Shown here in pieces: positions 26,267 to 34,953 of a DNA stretch of 64,000 bases; position 1 is the first letter of the stretch, and every line of letters starts with the position of its first letter. The notes below the pieces were generated by a model that saw only the letters and a list, made by a program, of their open reading frames with translations, had not been told where the DNA came from and ran no database searches. This stretch comes from Rhizobium bangladeshense. Lineage in GTDB: Bacteria; Pseudomonadota; Alphaproteobacteria; Rhizobiales; Rhizobiaceae. The DNA lies in contig NZ_CP071612.1 of the NCBI RefSeq assembly GCF_017357245.1, positions 1,491,001 through 1,555,000 on the forward strand, written 5' to 3'. Made by a program: the position numbers and the translations under genes.

Positions 26267-26808
26267 GGCATCTCTTCCTTCTTGCGGTGATAGTGCCGCT
26301 TCGCCTTGGCGCGGTTGCCGCAGACCGCCATGTCGCACCAGGCACGGCTCCTGTTCTTGCTGCGATCGATGAACAACCAGCCGCAATTGCCGCAGATCTT
26401 CATGCGCTCCGGATCAGGCATAGCGATCAGCCGGAGCACCGAATGGGCGGTCGCCGCCGCCAAGCTTGCGGGGCTTGCCTGGCGCAAGGTCTTCGCCAGC
26501 GCCTCCAGCAGTCCGGCCAGCAAGTGGTCGTCGCCGCCATCCAGTATACGCTTGCGGAAATAGCGGTCGATCGCTTCTCGAAGCGCGATGAAGTCGACTT
26601 CGTCTTGCGCCGCGACCGGCGCGACCTCGCCAAACAGGGCCCGTTCGGCGCAGAATTTGGCGGCGGCGCGCGGAAAGCTCCGCATCTGTTCGCTCACCGC
26701 GAAGCGGTCGATCCGTCGCGCCGCGTCGTGGCGCAGTACGACGCTGTTGGCGACATCGAGGGCCAGCGCGCCGCCGGCGAAACGGTGAGAAGTCCAGGAA
26801 AAGCTCAT
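26263..26808 (-). CDS. CGNR zinc-finger transcriptional regulator with ABATE domain
   Basis: The product has 181 residues. An N-terminal ABATE-type domain (about residues 8-125, LALDVANSVVLRHDAARRIDRF) is followed by a C-terminal CGNR finger: CGNCGWLFIDRSKNRSRAWC, then MAVCGNRAKAKRHY. These proteins are thought to be DNA-binding regulators. A perfect inverted repeat begins four bases upstream of the start codon, and no ribosome site is seen; the promoter geometry predicts a leaderless transcript. It overlaps the lipoprotein gene downstream and is divergent from a LivH-like permease, so local control of that permease is the natural inference. Confidence 0.86.
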   Translation of the reverse strand: MSFSWTSHRFAGGALALDVANSVVLRHDAARRIDRFAVSEQMRSFPRAAAKFCAERALFGEVAPVAAQDEVDFIALREAIDRYFRKRILDGGDDHLLAGLLEALAKTLRQASPASLAAATAHSVLRLIAMPDPERMKICGNCGWLFIDRSKNRSRAWCDMAVCGNRAKAKRHYHRKKEEMP

Positions 26809-26812
26809 AACG

Positions 26813-26852
26813 AAATTATAACTGGCGAAACGGGTTTTACCAGTTATAATTT
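26813..26852. promoter_or_regulatory. Perfect 13-bp inverted repeat with divergent TATAAT boxes
   Basis: AAATTATAACTGG (26813-26825) and CCAGTTATAATTT (26840-26852) are exact reverse complements, 14 bases apart. Each arm contains TATAAT: 26845-26850 reads toward the permease, and 26820-26815 reads toward the CGNR gene. For each promoter, the -35 position falls on CTGG in the opposite arm. A dimeric protein bound here would block both promoters at once. Confidence 0.75.
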
Positions 26853-26872
26853 GCTGACGCGGAGTCTCCGAA

Positions 26873-27769
26873 ATGGCCTATCTTCTGCAGCAGCTGGCGA
26901 ATGCGGTTCCGCTTGCCGCTCTCTATGCCGCGCTCGCCTTCGGTTATGCCGTCGCCTTCGGCGTGACCAGGCGGGCCGACATCACCTATGGAGCGATCTT
27001 TGCCTTCTCGGGCCAGATCCTGCTGCTTTTTAGCGAAATCGCCTATGTCAGGTTCTGGCTGGTGCTGCCGGCCGCACTTGCCATCGGAGCCTGCGCCGCG
27101 ATTGTCTATTCGCTGGCCGCGGGCATTTGGATCGGCCGCTCGATCATGCTGCCGCTCGCCAGCAAATCGCCGAATATGGTCATCGTTGCCGCGCTTGGCA
27201 TCATGATCGTGCTGATGGAAACCGCCCGCCTTGCCGCCGATACCCGCGCGATTTGGCTGCCGCCCTTCCTGAACGAAGTTGTTGTCTTCTGGAGTGATGG
27301 TTCGTTTAAAGTGACGCTCACCTATATCCAGCTGATCGACACGGCGCTGATGTGCGCCATCGTCGCGATCGGTGCGCTGATCCTCAGGCGCACCGCCTGG
27401 GGCCGCCACTGGCGCGCCGTCACCGACGATCCGCTGGCCGCCGAACTCTGCGGCACCAGCGCCAGGCTTGTCTTTCTTGTTGCCTATGCGGCAGCAGCCC
27501 TCGTCGCCACACTCTGTGGCATTCTCGCCACCTTCTATTACGGCTCGATGGATTTCGGCGCGGGCCTGATGTTCGGGCTCAAGGTACTGCTGATCGCAGC
27601 CGTGGGCGGCTATTCCGATCCGCTGCGTTCGGCAGGCGGTGCTGCCGGGCTTGCAGTCGTCGAAACCATGTGGGGCGCCTATGGCGCCTTTGTCTGGCGG
27701 GACTTGGTGATCTTCTCGCTGCTGGTCCTGCTCTTGGTCATGAGCCGCCGGGAGCGAGTGGTTCTCTGA
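26873..27769 (+). CDS. Branched-chain amino acid-type ABC permease (LivH family), orphan
   Basis: This 298-residue integral membrane protein has about eight hydrophobic segments and the LivH-type pattern. Examples are YAALAFGYAVAFGVTRRADITYGAIFAFSGQ near the N-terminus and the cytoplasmic loop RRTAWGRHWRAVTDDPLAAELCG before a helix. LivH is one of two permeases in transporters for branched-chain amino acids and other small polar solutes. No LivM, ATPase or binding-protein gene is nearby, so partners must be encoded elsewhere. GGAG precedes the ATG. It is divergent from the CGNR regulator and its stop abuts the moaE stop with no gap. Confidence 0.87.
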   Translation: MAYLLQQLANAVPLAALYAALAFGYAVAFGVTRRADITYGAIFAFSGQILLLFSEIAYVRFWLVLPAALAIGACAAIVYSLAAGIWIGRSIMLPLASKSPNMVIVAALGIMIVLMETARLAADTRAIWLPPFLNEVVVFWSDGSFKVTLTYIQLIDTALMCAIVAIGALILRRTAWGRHWRAVTDDPLAAELCGTSARLVFLVAYAAAALVATLCGILATFYYGSMDFGAGLMFGLKVLLIAAVGGYSDPLRSAGGAAGLAVVETMWGAYGAFVWRDLVIFSLLVLLLVMSRRERVVL

Positions 27770-28228
27770 TCATTTCCACTTGTCGCGCGCCGCATCGTCG
27801 GCGTCTTTTGCCGCAACCCAGTCGCCTTCGGCGCCATCGTTGCCGTGCTCCTTCTTCCAGAATGGAGCTGCGGTCTTCAGGAAATCCATGACGAAATTGG
27901 CGCCGTCGAAGGCCGCCTGCCGATGCGGGGCGGCTGCGACGACGAGCACGATATTCTCCCCGGGAACGATTTTGCCGTAGCGATGGATGGCGGTCAGCCC
28001 TAGCAGCCCGAAACGGCTGATGGCGAGTTCGCCGATGCGGGTCATCTCGGCTTCGGCCATGCCGGGATAATGTTCGAGTTCGAGGGCCGCCAGGGTGCCG
28101 CCTTCGTCGCGGCAAAGGCCGGAGAAGGTAACGACCGCGCCGACACCGGGTTTGTGCTTGGAGAGGAGATCGACCTCGGTTTGCAGGTCAAAGTCTTCGT
28201 GCTGGACCCGGATGGTGGGTGTGTTCAC
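27770..28228 (-). CDS. moaE: Molybdopterin synthase catalytic subunit
   Basis: This 152-residue MoaE, paired with MoaD, inserts sulfur into precursor Z to make molybdopterin. Conserved parts are GAVVTFSGLCRD, IHRYGKIVPGENIVLVV and AAPHRQAAFDGANFVMDFLKTAAPFWKKE, with the active-site lysines. The GTG at 28228 has GGAGG eight bases upstream; an in-frame extension of 13 codons further upstream is less likely. A palindromic repeat separates it from moaD. Confidence 0.92.
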   Translation of the reverse strand: MNTPTIRVQHEDFDLQTEVDLLSKHKPGVGAVVTFSGLCRDEGGTLAALELEHYPGMAEAEMTRIGELAISRFGLLGLTAIHRYGKIVPGENIVLVVAAAPHRQAAFDGANFVMDFLKTAAPFWKKEHGNDGAEGDWVAAKDADDAARDKWK

Positions 28229-28268
28229 AGCGAAATCCTCCGCTTTGATGCGCTGCCAAATCCCCAAG

Positions 28269-28402
28269 CTCCCTCATTCCTGTGCTTGTCACAGGAATCC
28301 AGTGCGCCCAAGTCCTTGGGCGCGGAAGACATTGCTAGCAGCAGGAAGAAGTCATTCACCGCGCGGACGCGCGTTCCTGTGACAAGCGCAGGAATAAGGG
28401 AG
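28269..28402. repeat. Rhizobial intergenic palindromic repeat between moaD and moaE
   Basis: Two 29-base arms (28269-28297 and 28374-28402) are inverted copies matching at 27 positions. Each arm is itself near-palindromic (TTCCTGTG...CACAGGAA). Between them sits a perfect hairpin, GCGCCCAAG/CTTGGGCGC (28304-28323). A compact relative lies at 46921-46957. This has the build of the mosaic intergenic elements known in rhizobia. Confidence 0.8.
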
Positions 28403-28444
28403 AGAGAAGCAGATGCAATACTGCTCATTATCAGCCTCCCGCAA

Positions 28445-28699
28445 TCACCCCCCCGTCATCGGCGGAAATATTCCGATCTCGCGTGCGGCGCCGATCGGCT
28501 CGTCATGCTCGACATGTTCCATGTCGAGCGCCACGCGGATGACGTCGGGATATTGAAGTGCGGCTTCATATTCCTCGCCCAGCGTCTTCAAATGATTCAG
28601 GAGATCGGCGACGGTGACGACGGAGGAGGGGAGGTCGATCTCCTCCTCACCCTTGCCGATGCGCTCGCGCACCCAGGCGAAATAGACAAGCCGCGTCAT
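28445..28699 (-). CDS. moaD: Molybdopterin synthase sulfur carrier subunit
   Basis: This 84-residue ubiquitin-fold protein ends in MTGG, whose C-terminal glycine is converted to a thiocarboxylate to supply sulfur to MoaE. It begins MTRLVYFAWVRERIGKGEEEI, typical of MoaD. The start overlaps the pgsA stop as ATGA. moaE is next downstream. Confidence 0.93.
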   Translation of the reverse strand: MTRLVYFAWVRERIGKGEEEIDLPSSVVTVADLLNHLKTLGEEYEAALQYPDVIRVALDMEHVEHDEPIGAAREIGIFPPMTGG

Positions 28700-29286
28700 T
28701 CCTCGTCATCCACGATATGTTTCAGCCCGGCACGGAAATAGTCGTAGCCGGTATAGATGGTCAGCAGCGCCGCGATCCACAAGAGCGCGATGCCGGTTTG
28801 AGTCGTATAGGGGAAAATCTCGTCGCCGGCCGGGCCGGCGAGCAGGAAGGCGATGGCAACGAGCTGCAGCGTCGTCTTCCACTTGGCGATGCGTGTCACG
28901 GGCACGCTGACCTTCAGCGCCGCCAGATATTCTCTCAGGCCGGAAACCAGGATCTCACGGCAGAGAATGATGATTGCCGCCCAGATCGACCAGCCGGCGA
29001 TGGTCTGATCGGCCGCCACCAGGAGAAGGATCGAGGCGACCAGCAGCTTGTCGGCGATCGGATCGAGCATACGGCCGATATTCGACGTCTGGTTCCAGAT
29101 GCGCGCGAGATAACCGTCGAGAAAATCGGTGATCGAGGCGATGATGAAGATCCACAGCGCCACCCAGCGCGCCGTATTGCTGATCGACAGTCTGCCTTCG
29201 ACGAAGAAGCAGAGAACGATCAGCGGCACGGCGAGGATGCGGCCGTAAGTCAAAAGGTTGGGAAGGCTGTACGCACGCGATGCCAT
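28696..29286 (-). CDS. pgsA: CDP-diacylglycerol-glycerol-3-phosphate 3-phosphatidyltransferase
   Basis: This 196-residue inner-membrane enzyme makes phosphatidylglycerol phosphate. The CDP-alcohol phosphatidyltransferase motif is complete in DFLDGYLARIWNQTS followed by GRMLDPIADKLL. Several membrane helices surround it, and the N-terminal YSLPNLLTYGRILAVP is typical. It sits in the uvrC-pgsA-moaD-moaE order usual in rhizobia and overlaps moaD. Confidence 0.94.
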   Translation of the reverse strand: MASRAYSLPNLLTYGRILAVPLIVLCFFVEGRLSISNTARWVALWIFIIASITDFLDGYLARIWNQTSNIGRMLDPIADKLLVASILLLVAADQTIAGWSIWAAIIILCREILVSGLREYLAALKVSVPVTRIAKWKTTLQLVAIAFLLAGPAGDEIFPYTTQTGIALLWIAALLTIYTGYDYFRAGLKHIVDDEE

Positions 29287-29448
29287 GGATCGTTTCTCTG
29301 AATTGATGCGCCGCCACAGCGCCGCGCCTCTTTACGAAATCGATTCCGATTTTCGGGCCGATGCGGTAGATGACGGCTTTGGCCATGGACCGTCAACATT
29401 CTTTCTGTCTTTTCACTGCCTTTGCGTGGAATTTGCGACGGACGCCGG

Positions 29449-31488
29449 TTATTTCGCGGCGTCGTCGTGGAAATGGTTGTAGACCTGCTTTGCCACTGCT
29501 TCCGAAATACCTTCCACCGCCATCAGGTCGGACAGAGCCGCCCGGGAAACCGCCTTCGCCGTTCCGAAATGCTGCAGCAGCGCGCGCTTGCGCGACGGGC
29601 CGATGCCGCCGATCTCGTCGAGCGGGTTCTTGACCATTTCCTTCTTGCGCCGCACCCGGTGCGAGCCGATCGCGAACCGGTGCGCCTCGTCGCGCAGGCG
29701 TTGGATGAAGTAGAGCACCGGATCGCGCGGCGGCAGTGTGAAACTCTCGCGTCCCGGCGCAAAGAAGCGCTCGCGTCCGGCGTCGCGGTCGACACCCTTG
29801 GCGACGCCGATTGCCATCACGCTGTCGGTGATGCCGAGCTCGGCCAGGATGCCGCGCACCGCCGTCATCTGCCCCTGGCCGCCGTCGATAAGGATCACGT
29901 CGGGCCACGCGGGGAAAGGCATGTCGGCGGCGTCGGCAGCAGGTGTTTGCACCGTCCGGTCAGGGATGCCTTCTTCCTTGATCAGCCGCGAGAAGCGCCG
30001 CGTCATCACCTCGCGCATCATGCCGAAATCGTCGCCGGGAGTGATGTCGGTCGATTTGATGTTGAACTTGCGGTACTGGTTCTTCACGAAGCCTTCAGGC
30101 CCCGCCACCACCATGCCGCCGACGGCATTGGTGCCCATGATGTGCGAGTTGTCGTAGATCTCGATGCGCTGCGGCGCATAGGCGAGCCCAAAGGTTTCCT
30201 TAAAGCCTTCGAGCAGCCGCGACTGCGACGCCGTCTCGGCAAGCTTTCGCCCATGCGCTTCGCGCGCATTGCCGACCACATGCTCGACGAGATCGCGCTT
30301 CTCGCCGCGCCGCGGCACAAGGATGGAAACCTTGTGGCCGGCCTTTTCGCTGAGGGCCGCGGCGAGAAGTTCCAGTTCCTCGACCGTTTCCGAGAGCATG
30401 ATCTGCTTCGGCACCGGTTTGTCGTCATAGAACTGCGCGAGAAAGGCATTCAGCACTTCGGCGCTTGAAAGCTGCGGATCGGCTTTCGGAAAATAGGCGC
30501 GATTGCCCCAGTTCTGGCCGGTGCGGAAGAAAAACACCTGGATGCAGGAAACGCCGCCTTCGTGGTGGATGGCGAAAACGTCAGCCTCCTCGACGCCGGC
30601 CGGGTTGATACCCTGGTGGCTTTGAACATGGGAAAGTGCCGCCAGGCGGTCGCGATAGATCGCCGCCCGCTCGAAATCCAGGTCCTCGGCCGCCCGGTTC
30701 ATGGCCTCAGCCATGTGCGACTTCACCTTCTGGCTCTTGCCGGACAGGAAGTCTTTCGCCTCCTGCACGAGCTCGGCGTACCCCTCGTCGCTGACCTCAT
30801 GCGTGCAGGGTCCGGAACAGCGCTTGATCTGATAGAGCAGGCAGGGCCGCGTGCGCGTTTCGAAGACGCTGTCGGTGCAGGTGCGGATCAGGAAGGCGCG
30901 CTGCAGCGAATTGATCGTGCGTCCGACTGCGCCGGCCGAAGCGAAAGGCCCGAAATAGTCGCCCTTCCGCGCCCTGGCGCCGCGATGCTTGAAAATCGCA
31001 GGCGCTCGGTGGTCCCCTGTGATGAGGATATAGGGAAAGGACTTGTCGTCGCGCAGCAGCACGTTGAAGCGCGGCCGCAAGCGCTTGATCAGATTCGCTT
31101 CGAGCAGCAGCGCTTCCGTTTCCGTGCGCGTCGTCACGAATTCCATATTCGCCGTCTGGCGCACCATCTGGGCGATGCGGTTGGAATGCACACGGCCGAC
31201 GGCGTAATTGCCGACACGCTTCTTCAGGCTGCGCGCCTTGCCGACGTAGAGCACATCGCCCTCGGCATTGAACATGCGGTAGACGCCGGGGCTGTTCGGC
31301 AGCCTTTTGACGAATTCGCCGATCAGTTCCGCGCCAACGAGCCCGGTTTCGTTCAGGCTGCCGGCGTTCCAGTCGACCGTTGCCGCAAGAGGGGCGGCGG
31401 AAAGGTCGCCTTCCACCTCGATATCGTCTTCGCTCTCATCCGTATCGTCGTAGAGAACGCCGCCGTCCGGCAGCTTTCGTCCGTTCAT
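29449..31488 (-). CDS. uvrC: UvrABC excinuclease subunit C
   Basis: This 679-residue nuclease makes the two incisions of nucleotide excision repair. A GIY-YIG domain begins at [23 protein letters not shown]. It is followed by the UVR segment, the RNase H-like C-terminal nuclease ([31 protein letters not shown]) and helix-hairpin-helix motifs at the C-terminus. The N-terminus carries an acidic extension of about 65 residues. The start overlaps the SDR stop (ATGA). Confidence 0.96.
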   Translation of the reverse strand: MNGRKLPDGGVLYDDTDESEDDIEVEGDLSAAPLAATVDWNAGSLNETGLVGAELIGEFVKRLPNSPGVYRMFNAEGDVLYVGKARSLKKRVGNYAVGRVHSNRIAQMVRQTANMEFVTTRTETEALLLEANLIKRLRPRFNVLLRDDKSFPYILITGDHRAPAIFKHRGARARKGDYFGPFASAGAVGRTINSLQRAFLIRTCTDSVFETRTRPCLLYQIKRCSGPCTHEVSDEGYAELVQEAKDFLSGKSQKVKSHMAEAMNRAAEDLDFERAAIYRDRLAALSHVQSHQGINPAGVEEADVFAIHHEGGVSCIQVFFFRTGQNWGNRAYFPKADPQLSSAEVLNAFLAQFYDDKPVPKQIMLSETVEELELLAAALSEKAGHKVSILVPRRGEKRDLVEHVVGNAREAHGRKLAETASQSRLLEGFKETFGLAYAPQRIEIYDNSHIMGTNAVGGMVVAGPEGFVKNQYRKFNIKSTDITPGDDFGMMREVMTRRFSRLIKEEGIPDRTVQTPAADAADMPFPAWPDVILIDGGQGQMTAVRGILAELGITDSVMAIGVAKGVDRDAGRERFFAPGRESFTLPPRDPVLYFIQRLRDEAHRFAIGSHRVRRKKEMVKNPLDEIGGIGPSRKRALLQHFGTAKAVSRAALSDLMAVEGISEAVAKQVYNHFHDDAAK

Positions 31489-32252
31489 TCCTTAATCTCC
31501 GCCACATCAGGCGTCTGCCACGCAAGGTGCTGGCCGCCGTCGAGGGCAATCATCTGGCCGGTGATCGAGGGCGTGTCGAAGAGGAAGCGAATCGTTTGTC
31601 CGAATTCCTCCAGTGCCGGCCCTCGCTGCAAGATAAGGGCTGAGACCTGCGCTTGGAAGTCCTCCAACGTTTGCCGCTCGCTCGGCATCGAGGGGCCGGG
31701 GCCGATCGCGTTGACGCGGATGCGCGGCGCCAATGCCTGGGCAAGCGTTTGCGTTGCCGTCCATAGCGCCGACTTGGAGAGCGTATAGGAATAAAAGCTG
31801 GGCCTCAGCGCCCAGACCCGCTGATCGATGATGTTGACGATCAGCCCCGCTGCCTCAACGGGCACCTGCTGAGCAAAGGCGGCCGCAAGGATCGACGGCG
31901 CGCGCGCATGGAGGTCGAAGTGCAGCGCCCATGTGGCGGCGTTGAAACTGCGCGCGGAATCATGCTGGAAGACTGACGCATTATTGACGAGCAGATCGAT
32001 TGGCCCCAGCGCTTCCGACGCCTTCGCGACCAGTTCGCCCGTTTGGCCGAGATCGGTAAGGTCGGCCTTGAGCGCGATCGCCTTCTGTCCTTTTCGCCGC
32101 AGTTCCGCTGCCAGTTCCTCGGCCTCGCCGATCGAACCGTTGGCGTGAATTGCGACGGAAAAGCCATTTGCAGCAAGGTCTTCGGCGATTGCCCGGCCTA
32201 TTCTCTTGGCAGCCCCTGTTATAAGGGCCGCGCGAAGTCTTTTGTCGTTCAA
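31485..32252 (-). CDS. Short-chain dehydrogenase/reductase, pteridine-reductase-like
   Basis: This 255-residue oxidoreductase has the cofactor loop [28 protein letters not shown], and the YxxxK pair in [11 protein letters not shown]. Resemblance to FolM/pteridine reductases ([13 protein letters not shown]) suggests a dihydropteridine or dihydrofolate substrate, but this is inference. The start appears to be TTG at 32252 with AAGG upstream. It overlaps uvrC and heads the uvrC-pgsA-moaD-moaE chain. Confidence 0.83.
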   Translation of the reverse strand: MNDKRLRAALITGAAKRIGRAIAEDLAANGFSVAIHANGSIGEAEELAAELRRKGQKAIALKADLTDLGQTGELVAKASEALGPIDLLVNNASVFQHDSARSFNAATWALHFDLHARAPSILAAAFAQQVPVEAAGLIVNIIDQRVWALRPSFYSYTLSKSALWTATQTLAQALAPRIRVNAIGPGPSMPSERQTLEDFQAQVSALILQRGPALEEFGQTIRFLFDTPSITGQMIALDGGQHLAWQTPDVAEIKE

Positions 32253-32616
32253 AATCGTGCCTTCTGATCCCGCGAGTCTGTTGGCAGACTATATAGGGGC
32301 GGGCGGAGATTATATAAATAGGCCGTGTCGCTTGCCTCCGCGACCAGGATATTCTATGTATTATTTAATAATGCGATTTCCTAAAATAAGTAATTCAAGT
32401 TTAACTTCCGAGTAAGGTTAATGAAGGGTATGTTGCTCGCAAGCAACATCGAATTTCCGCCACGTGGCAGCCACAATGATATCACAATTTGGCTCTTTCA
32501 AATCCGCAATTCAGTTCCAATTTCAGTCTCGATCCGGAAGGGACATCTGGCAATTTCCCCGCCAATGCTTCGCTGAGAGACAGATGAAAGCGGCGCGGGA
32601 CTGAAAGGAGAAAAGT
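32253..32616. promoter_or_regulatory. AT-rich intergenic region upstream of ropB
   Basis: This 364-base gap between the divergent SDR and ropB genes holds no convincing ORF. It has an AT-rich stretch (32311-32400), a perfect hairpin ATGTTGCT-CGCA-AGCAACAT (32430-32449), and the palindrome GCCACGTGGC (32459-32468). Two TTCAGT direct repeats stand 12 bases apart (32510-32515, 32522-32527). It ends with a GAAAGGAG ribosome site for ropB. Response-regulator control is plausible. Confidence 0.55.
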
Positions 32617-33252
32617 ATGCGTGTACTCATTGCTGGCCTCATGGCCTCCGCTTTTGCGATTGCGGGCGTTTCGGTAGCTCAGGCGGCCGATGCTGTCGAT
32701 CAGGTTCCGGAAGCACCGATTGCTCAGGACGCTCCGGTCAAGCCGGCCGGCAACTGGGAGGGCTTCTACCTCGGCGGCGCCGGCACCTACAACATGGGCG
32801 ACTTCGGTTCCGATCGCCACACCTACGGTTTCGGCGGCCAGGTCTTCACCGGTTACAACTGGCAAGCAGGCCAGATCGTTTACGGCGTTGAATCCGATCT
32901 CGGCTACAGCGGCGACGACGTTTCCTCGGGCGGCGTCGAGAACAAATATGGCTGGAACGGCTCCGTCCGTGGCCGCGTCGGCTACGACATGAACCCCTTC
33001 CTGCTCTACGGCACGGCCGGTCTTGCCATCGGCAATATCAAGGTTTCCGACGGTACCTCGGATGAAAGCAAGACGAACTACGGCTATACTGTCGGTGCCG
33101 GTGTCGAAGCCTTCGTGACCAACAACATCACGACGCGCTTGGAATATCGCTACACCGACTACCAGAGCAAGGACTACGACCTCGACTCCGGCAGCTTCTC
33201 GCGCGGTTACGACGAGAACAGCGTCAAGCTCGGTATCGGCGTCAAGTTCTAA
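32617..33252 (+). CDS. ropB: RopB-like outer membrane beta-barrel protein
   Basis: The product has 211 residues with a signal peptide cleaved after SVAQA. The mature part is an eight-strand OmpA-like/porin-type barrel. Alternating aromatic strands (FYLGGAGTYNM, VFTGYNWQAG, ITTRLEYRYTDYQ) lead to a C-terminal phenylalanine in GIGVKF, the signal for outer-membrane insertion. I recognise it as the rhizobial RopB/22-kDa surface protein group, linked in R. leguminosarum to envelope integrity and ChvG/ChvI control; the exact paralogue is not certain. It is monocistronic, with a terminator. Confidence 0.82.
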   Translation: MRVLIAGLMASAFAIAGVSVAQAADAVDQVPEAPIAQDAPVKPAGNWEGFYLGGAGTYNMGDFGSDRHTYGFGGQVFTGYNWQAGQIVYGVESDLGYSGDDVSSGGVENKYGWNGSVRGRVGYDMNPFLLYGTAGLAIGNIKVSDGTSDESKTNYGYTVGAGVEAFVTNNITTRLEYRYTDYQSKDYDLDSGSFSRGYDENSVKLGIGVKF

Positions 33253-33277
33253 GACGATTGAACATTCCAATATGCAG

Positions 33278-33303
33278 AAGCCGGGCTTATCGCCCGGCTT
33301 TTT
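33278..33303 (+). terminator. Intrinsic terminator after ropB
   Basis: AAGCCGGGC (33278-33286) pairs with GCCCGGCTT (33292-33300) around a 5-base loop, followed by TTTTT. Confidence 0.9.
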
Positions 33304-33347
33304 GCTGTTTGCTCGTTGTTAGCAGACGCTTTGTCGCGATTTCCGCA

Positions 33348-33944
33348 TCAGGCGCTGGCTTTGAGCTCACGATGAGCCGGGAATTTCTTTTCGAACTGAC
33401 CCAGCCAGTCGATCAGCGGCGCATGATCGGCTTCCCACTGGTCCTTGAAGCGCAGGTCGAGGTAGTCGAGTGTAGCTGCGAGTGCGAAATGTCCGCCATT
33501 CAGCCTCTTGCCGAGCTTCGGCGGCTTGGCGCCGAGATGGGAAAGTCCCGCCGTCACCTTCTTCCATTGCCGGTCGATCCAGGGCTGATGGACCTTTTCC
33601 TCGTCGCGGAAGCGCCGTTCGTAGACGATCGTGAGCAGGCAGTCGCAAATGCCGTCGCAGAGCGCCTCGAGCACTTCCGCATCCGTGCGTTTGCCGTTTT
33701 TGGAAGGGTAGAGGCCGCCCTTAGTCAGCCGATCGAAATAATGCATGATCGCCACGCTGTCGAAGATCGAGACGCCGTCATCCGTCAGCAGCGTCGGGAT
33801 CTTGCCGAGCGGATTGCTGTCCACCAGGATCGCCGGCGCGGTATTGGTGTCGACCCGGACGGCGTTCAACTCGATGCCCAGAAAATGCGCGGCCATCCGC
33901 ACCTTGCTGGAATAAGGCGAGGCGGGTGAGCAGAGGAGCTTCAT
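33348..33944 (-). CDS. Glutathione S-transferase-like protein
   Basis: The product has 198 residues and starts MKLLCSPASPYSSKVRMAAH, with a thioredoxin-fold CxxSPYS-like N-terminus. It continues with NPLGKIPTLLTDDGVSIFDS, the glutathione-site cis-Pro and Ser segment, and a helical C-terminal domain. It is a different paralogue from the one at 24.5 kb. The substrate is unknown. rlmJ lies upstream on the same strand with a 58-base gap. Confidence 0.86.
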   Translation of the reverse strand: MKLLCSPASPYSSKVRMAAHFLGIELNAVRVDTNTAPAILVDSNPLGKIPTLLTDDGVSIFDSVAIMHYFDRLTKGGLYPSKNGKRTDAEVLEALCDGICDCLLTIVYERRFRDEEKVHQPWIDRQWKKVTAGLSHLGAKPPKLGKRLNGGHFALAATLDYLDLRFKDQWEADHAPLIDWLGQFEKKFPAHRELKASA

Positions 33945-34002
33945 GGGACACCTGATGAGACTGGGGCTGCGGCACGGACTATCCCGGATGCGGATTGCCC
34001 GG

Positions 34003-34872
34003 TCAATCGTCCTTGACCGTCTTGTTCTCGCCGCGCAGCCAGAAGGCGCGGTGCGAGGCGAAACGGTCCTGCGCCAAAAGATCCTTCAATGCGGGCAGCA
34101 ATTGGTGCAGCTCATCCTTCAGGGTGAAGGGCGGGTTGACGATGACGAGGCCGGAGCCGGTCAGTCCGGTAATGCCGCGGTCGCTGCGAACGGTGAGTTC
34201 GGCGCAGAGCATTTTGGGAATATTGAGCGCCTGCAGCGTTTCATGAAATTCCTTGATCGGCGCGCCCTTCTTGAGCGGATACCACAGACAATAAGTGCCG
34301 CCGGGAAAGCGGCGATAGGCCTTTTCCAGCCCGGCGGCGAGACGCTGATATTCGCCCTCTTCCTCGAAAGGTGGGTCGACCAGAACGATGCCGCGCTTCT
34401 CCTTCGGCGGCAGATGTGCGCCGAGCGCCAGCCAGCCATCGAGTTCGGTGATGCGGGCGTGGTGATCGCCTTCGAACAGCCGGTGCAGGCGGGCATAATC
34501 CTCGGGATGCAGCTCCATCGCCGAAAGCCGATCCTGCGGCCGAAACAGCATGCGGGCAAGCTTCGGCGAGCCGGGATAGAAGCGGATACCGCCCTCAGGA
34601 TTGAGTTCGCGGATTGCCGAAAGGTAGGGCTCCAGTAGCTCGGAAACCTGGGGCCCCAGTTCCGCCTCCATCAATTTGCCGATGCCGTCTACCCATTCTC
34701 CGGTCTTTTGCGTCTCCTCCGAGGAGAGGTCGTAAAGGCCGATGCCGGCATGCGTATCGAGCACGCGGAAGGCGCCCTCCTTCTTCTGCATGTAACGGAT
34801 CAGCCGGGCCAGCACGGAATGTTTCAGCACATCGGCAAAATTGCCCGCGTGGTAGATGTGGCGGTAGTTCAT
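34003..34872 (-). CDS. rlmJ: 23S rRNA (adenine2030-N6)-methyltransferase
   Basis: This 289-residue SAM-dependent enzyme methylates A2030 of 23S rRNA. It has the family start MNYRHIYHAGNFADVLKH, FRVLDTHAGIGLYDL and the catalytic DPPF in GIVLVDPPFEEEGEY. Length is normal. It is divergent from the molybdopterin oxidoreductase gene. Confidence 0.93.
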   Translation of the reverse strand: MNYRHIYHAGNFADVLKHSVLARLIRYMQKKEGAFRVLDTHAGIGLYDLSSEETQKTGEWVDGIGKLMEAELGPQVSELLEPYLSAIRELNPEGGIRFYPGSPKLARMLFRPQDRLSAMELHPEDYARLHRLFEGDHHARITELDGWLALGAHLPPKEKRGIVLVDPPFEEEGEYQRLAAGLEKAYRRFPGGTYCLWYPLKKGAPIKEFHETLQALNIPKMLCAELTVRSDRGITGLTGSGLVIVNPPFTLKDELHQLLPALKDLLAQDRFASHRAFWLRGENKTVKDD

Positions 34873-34953
34873 TTTCGCTGATGTCCGTATGAATTCACGT
34901 CATGGGCGTTTTTCTGGCTTTTGGCCATGCAGGCCTTGGCATATACAAATGCC

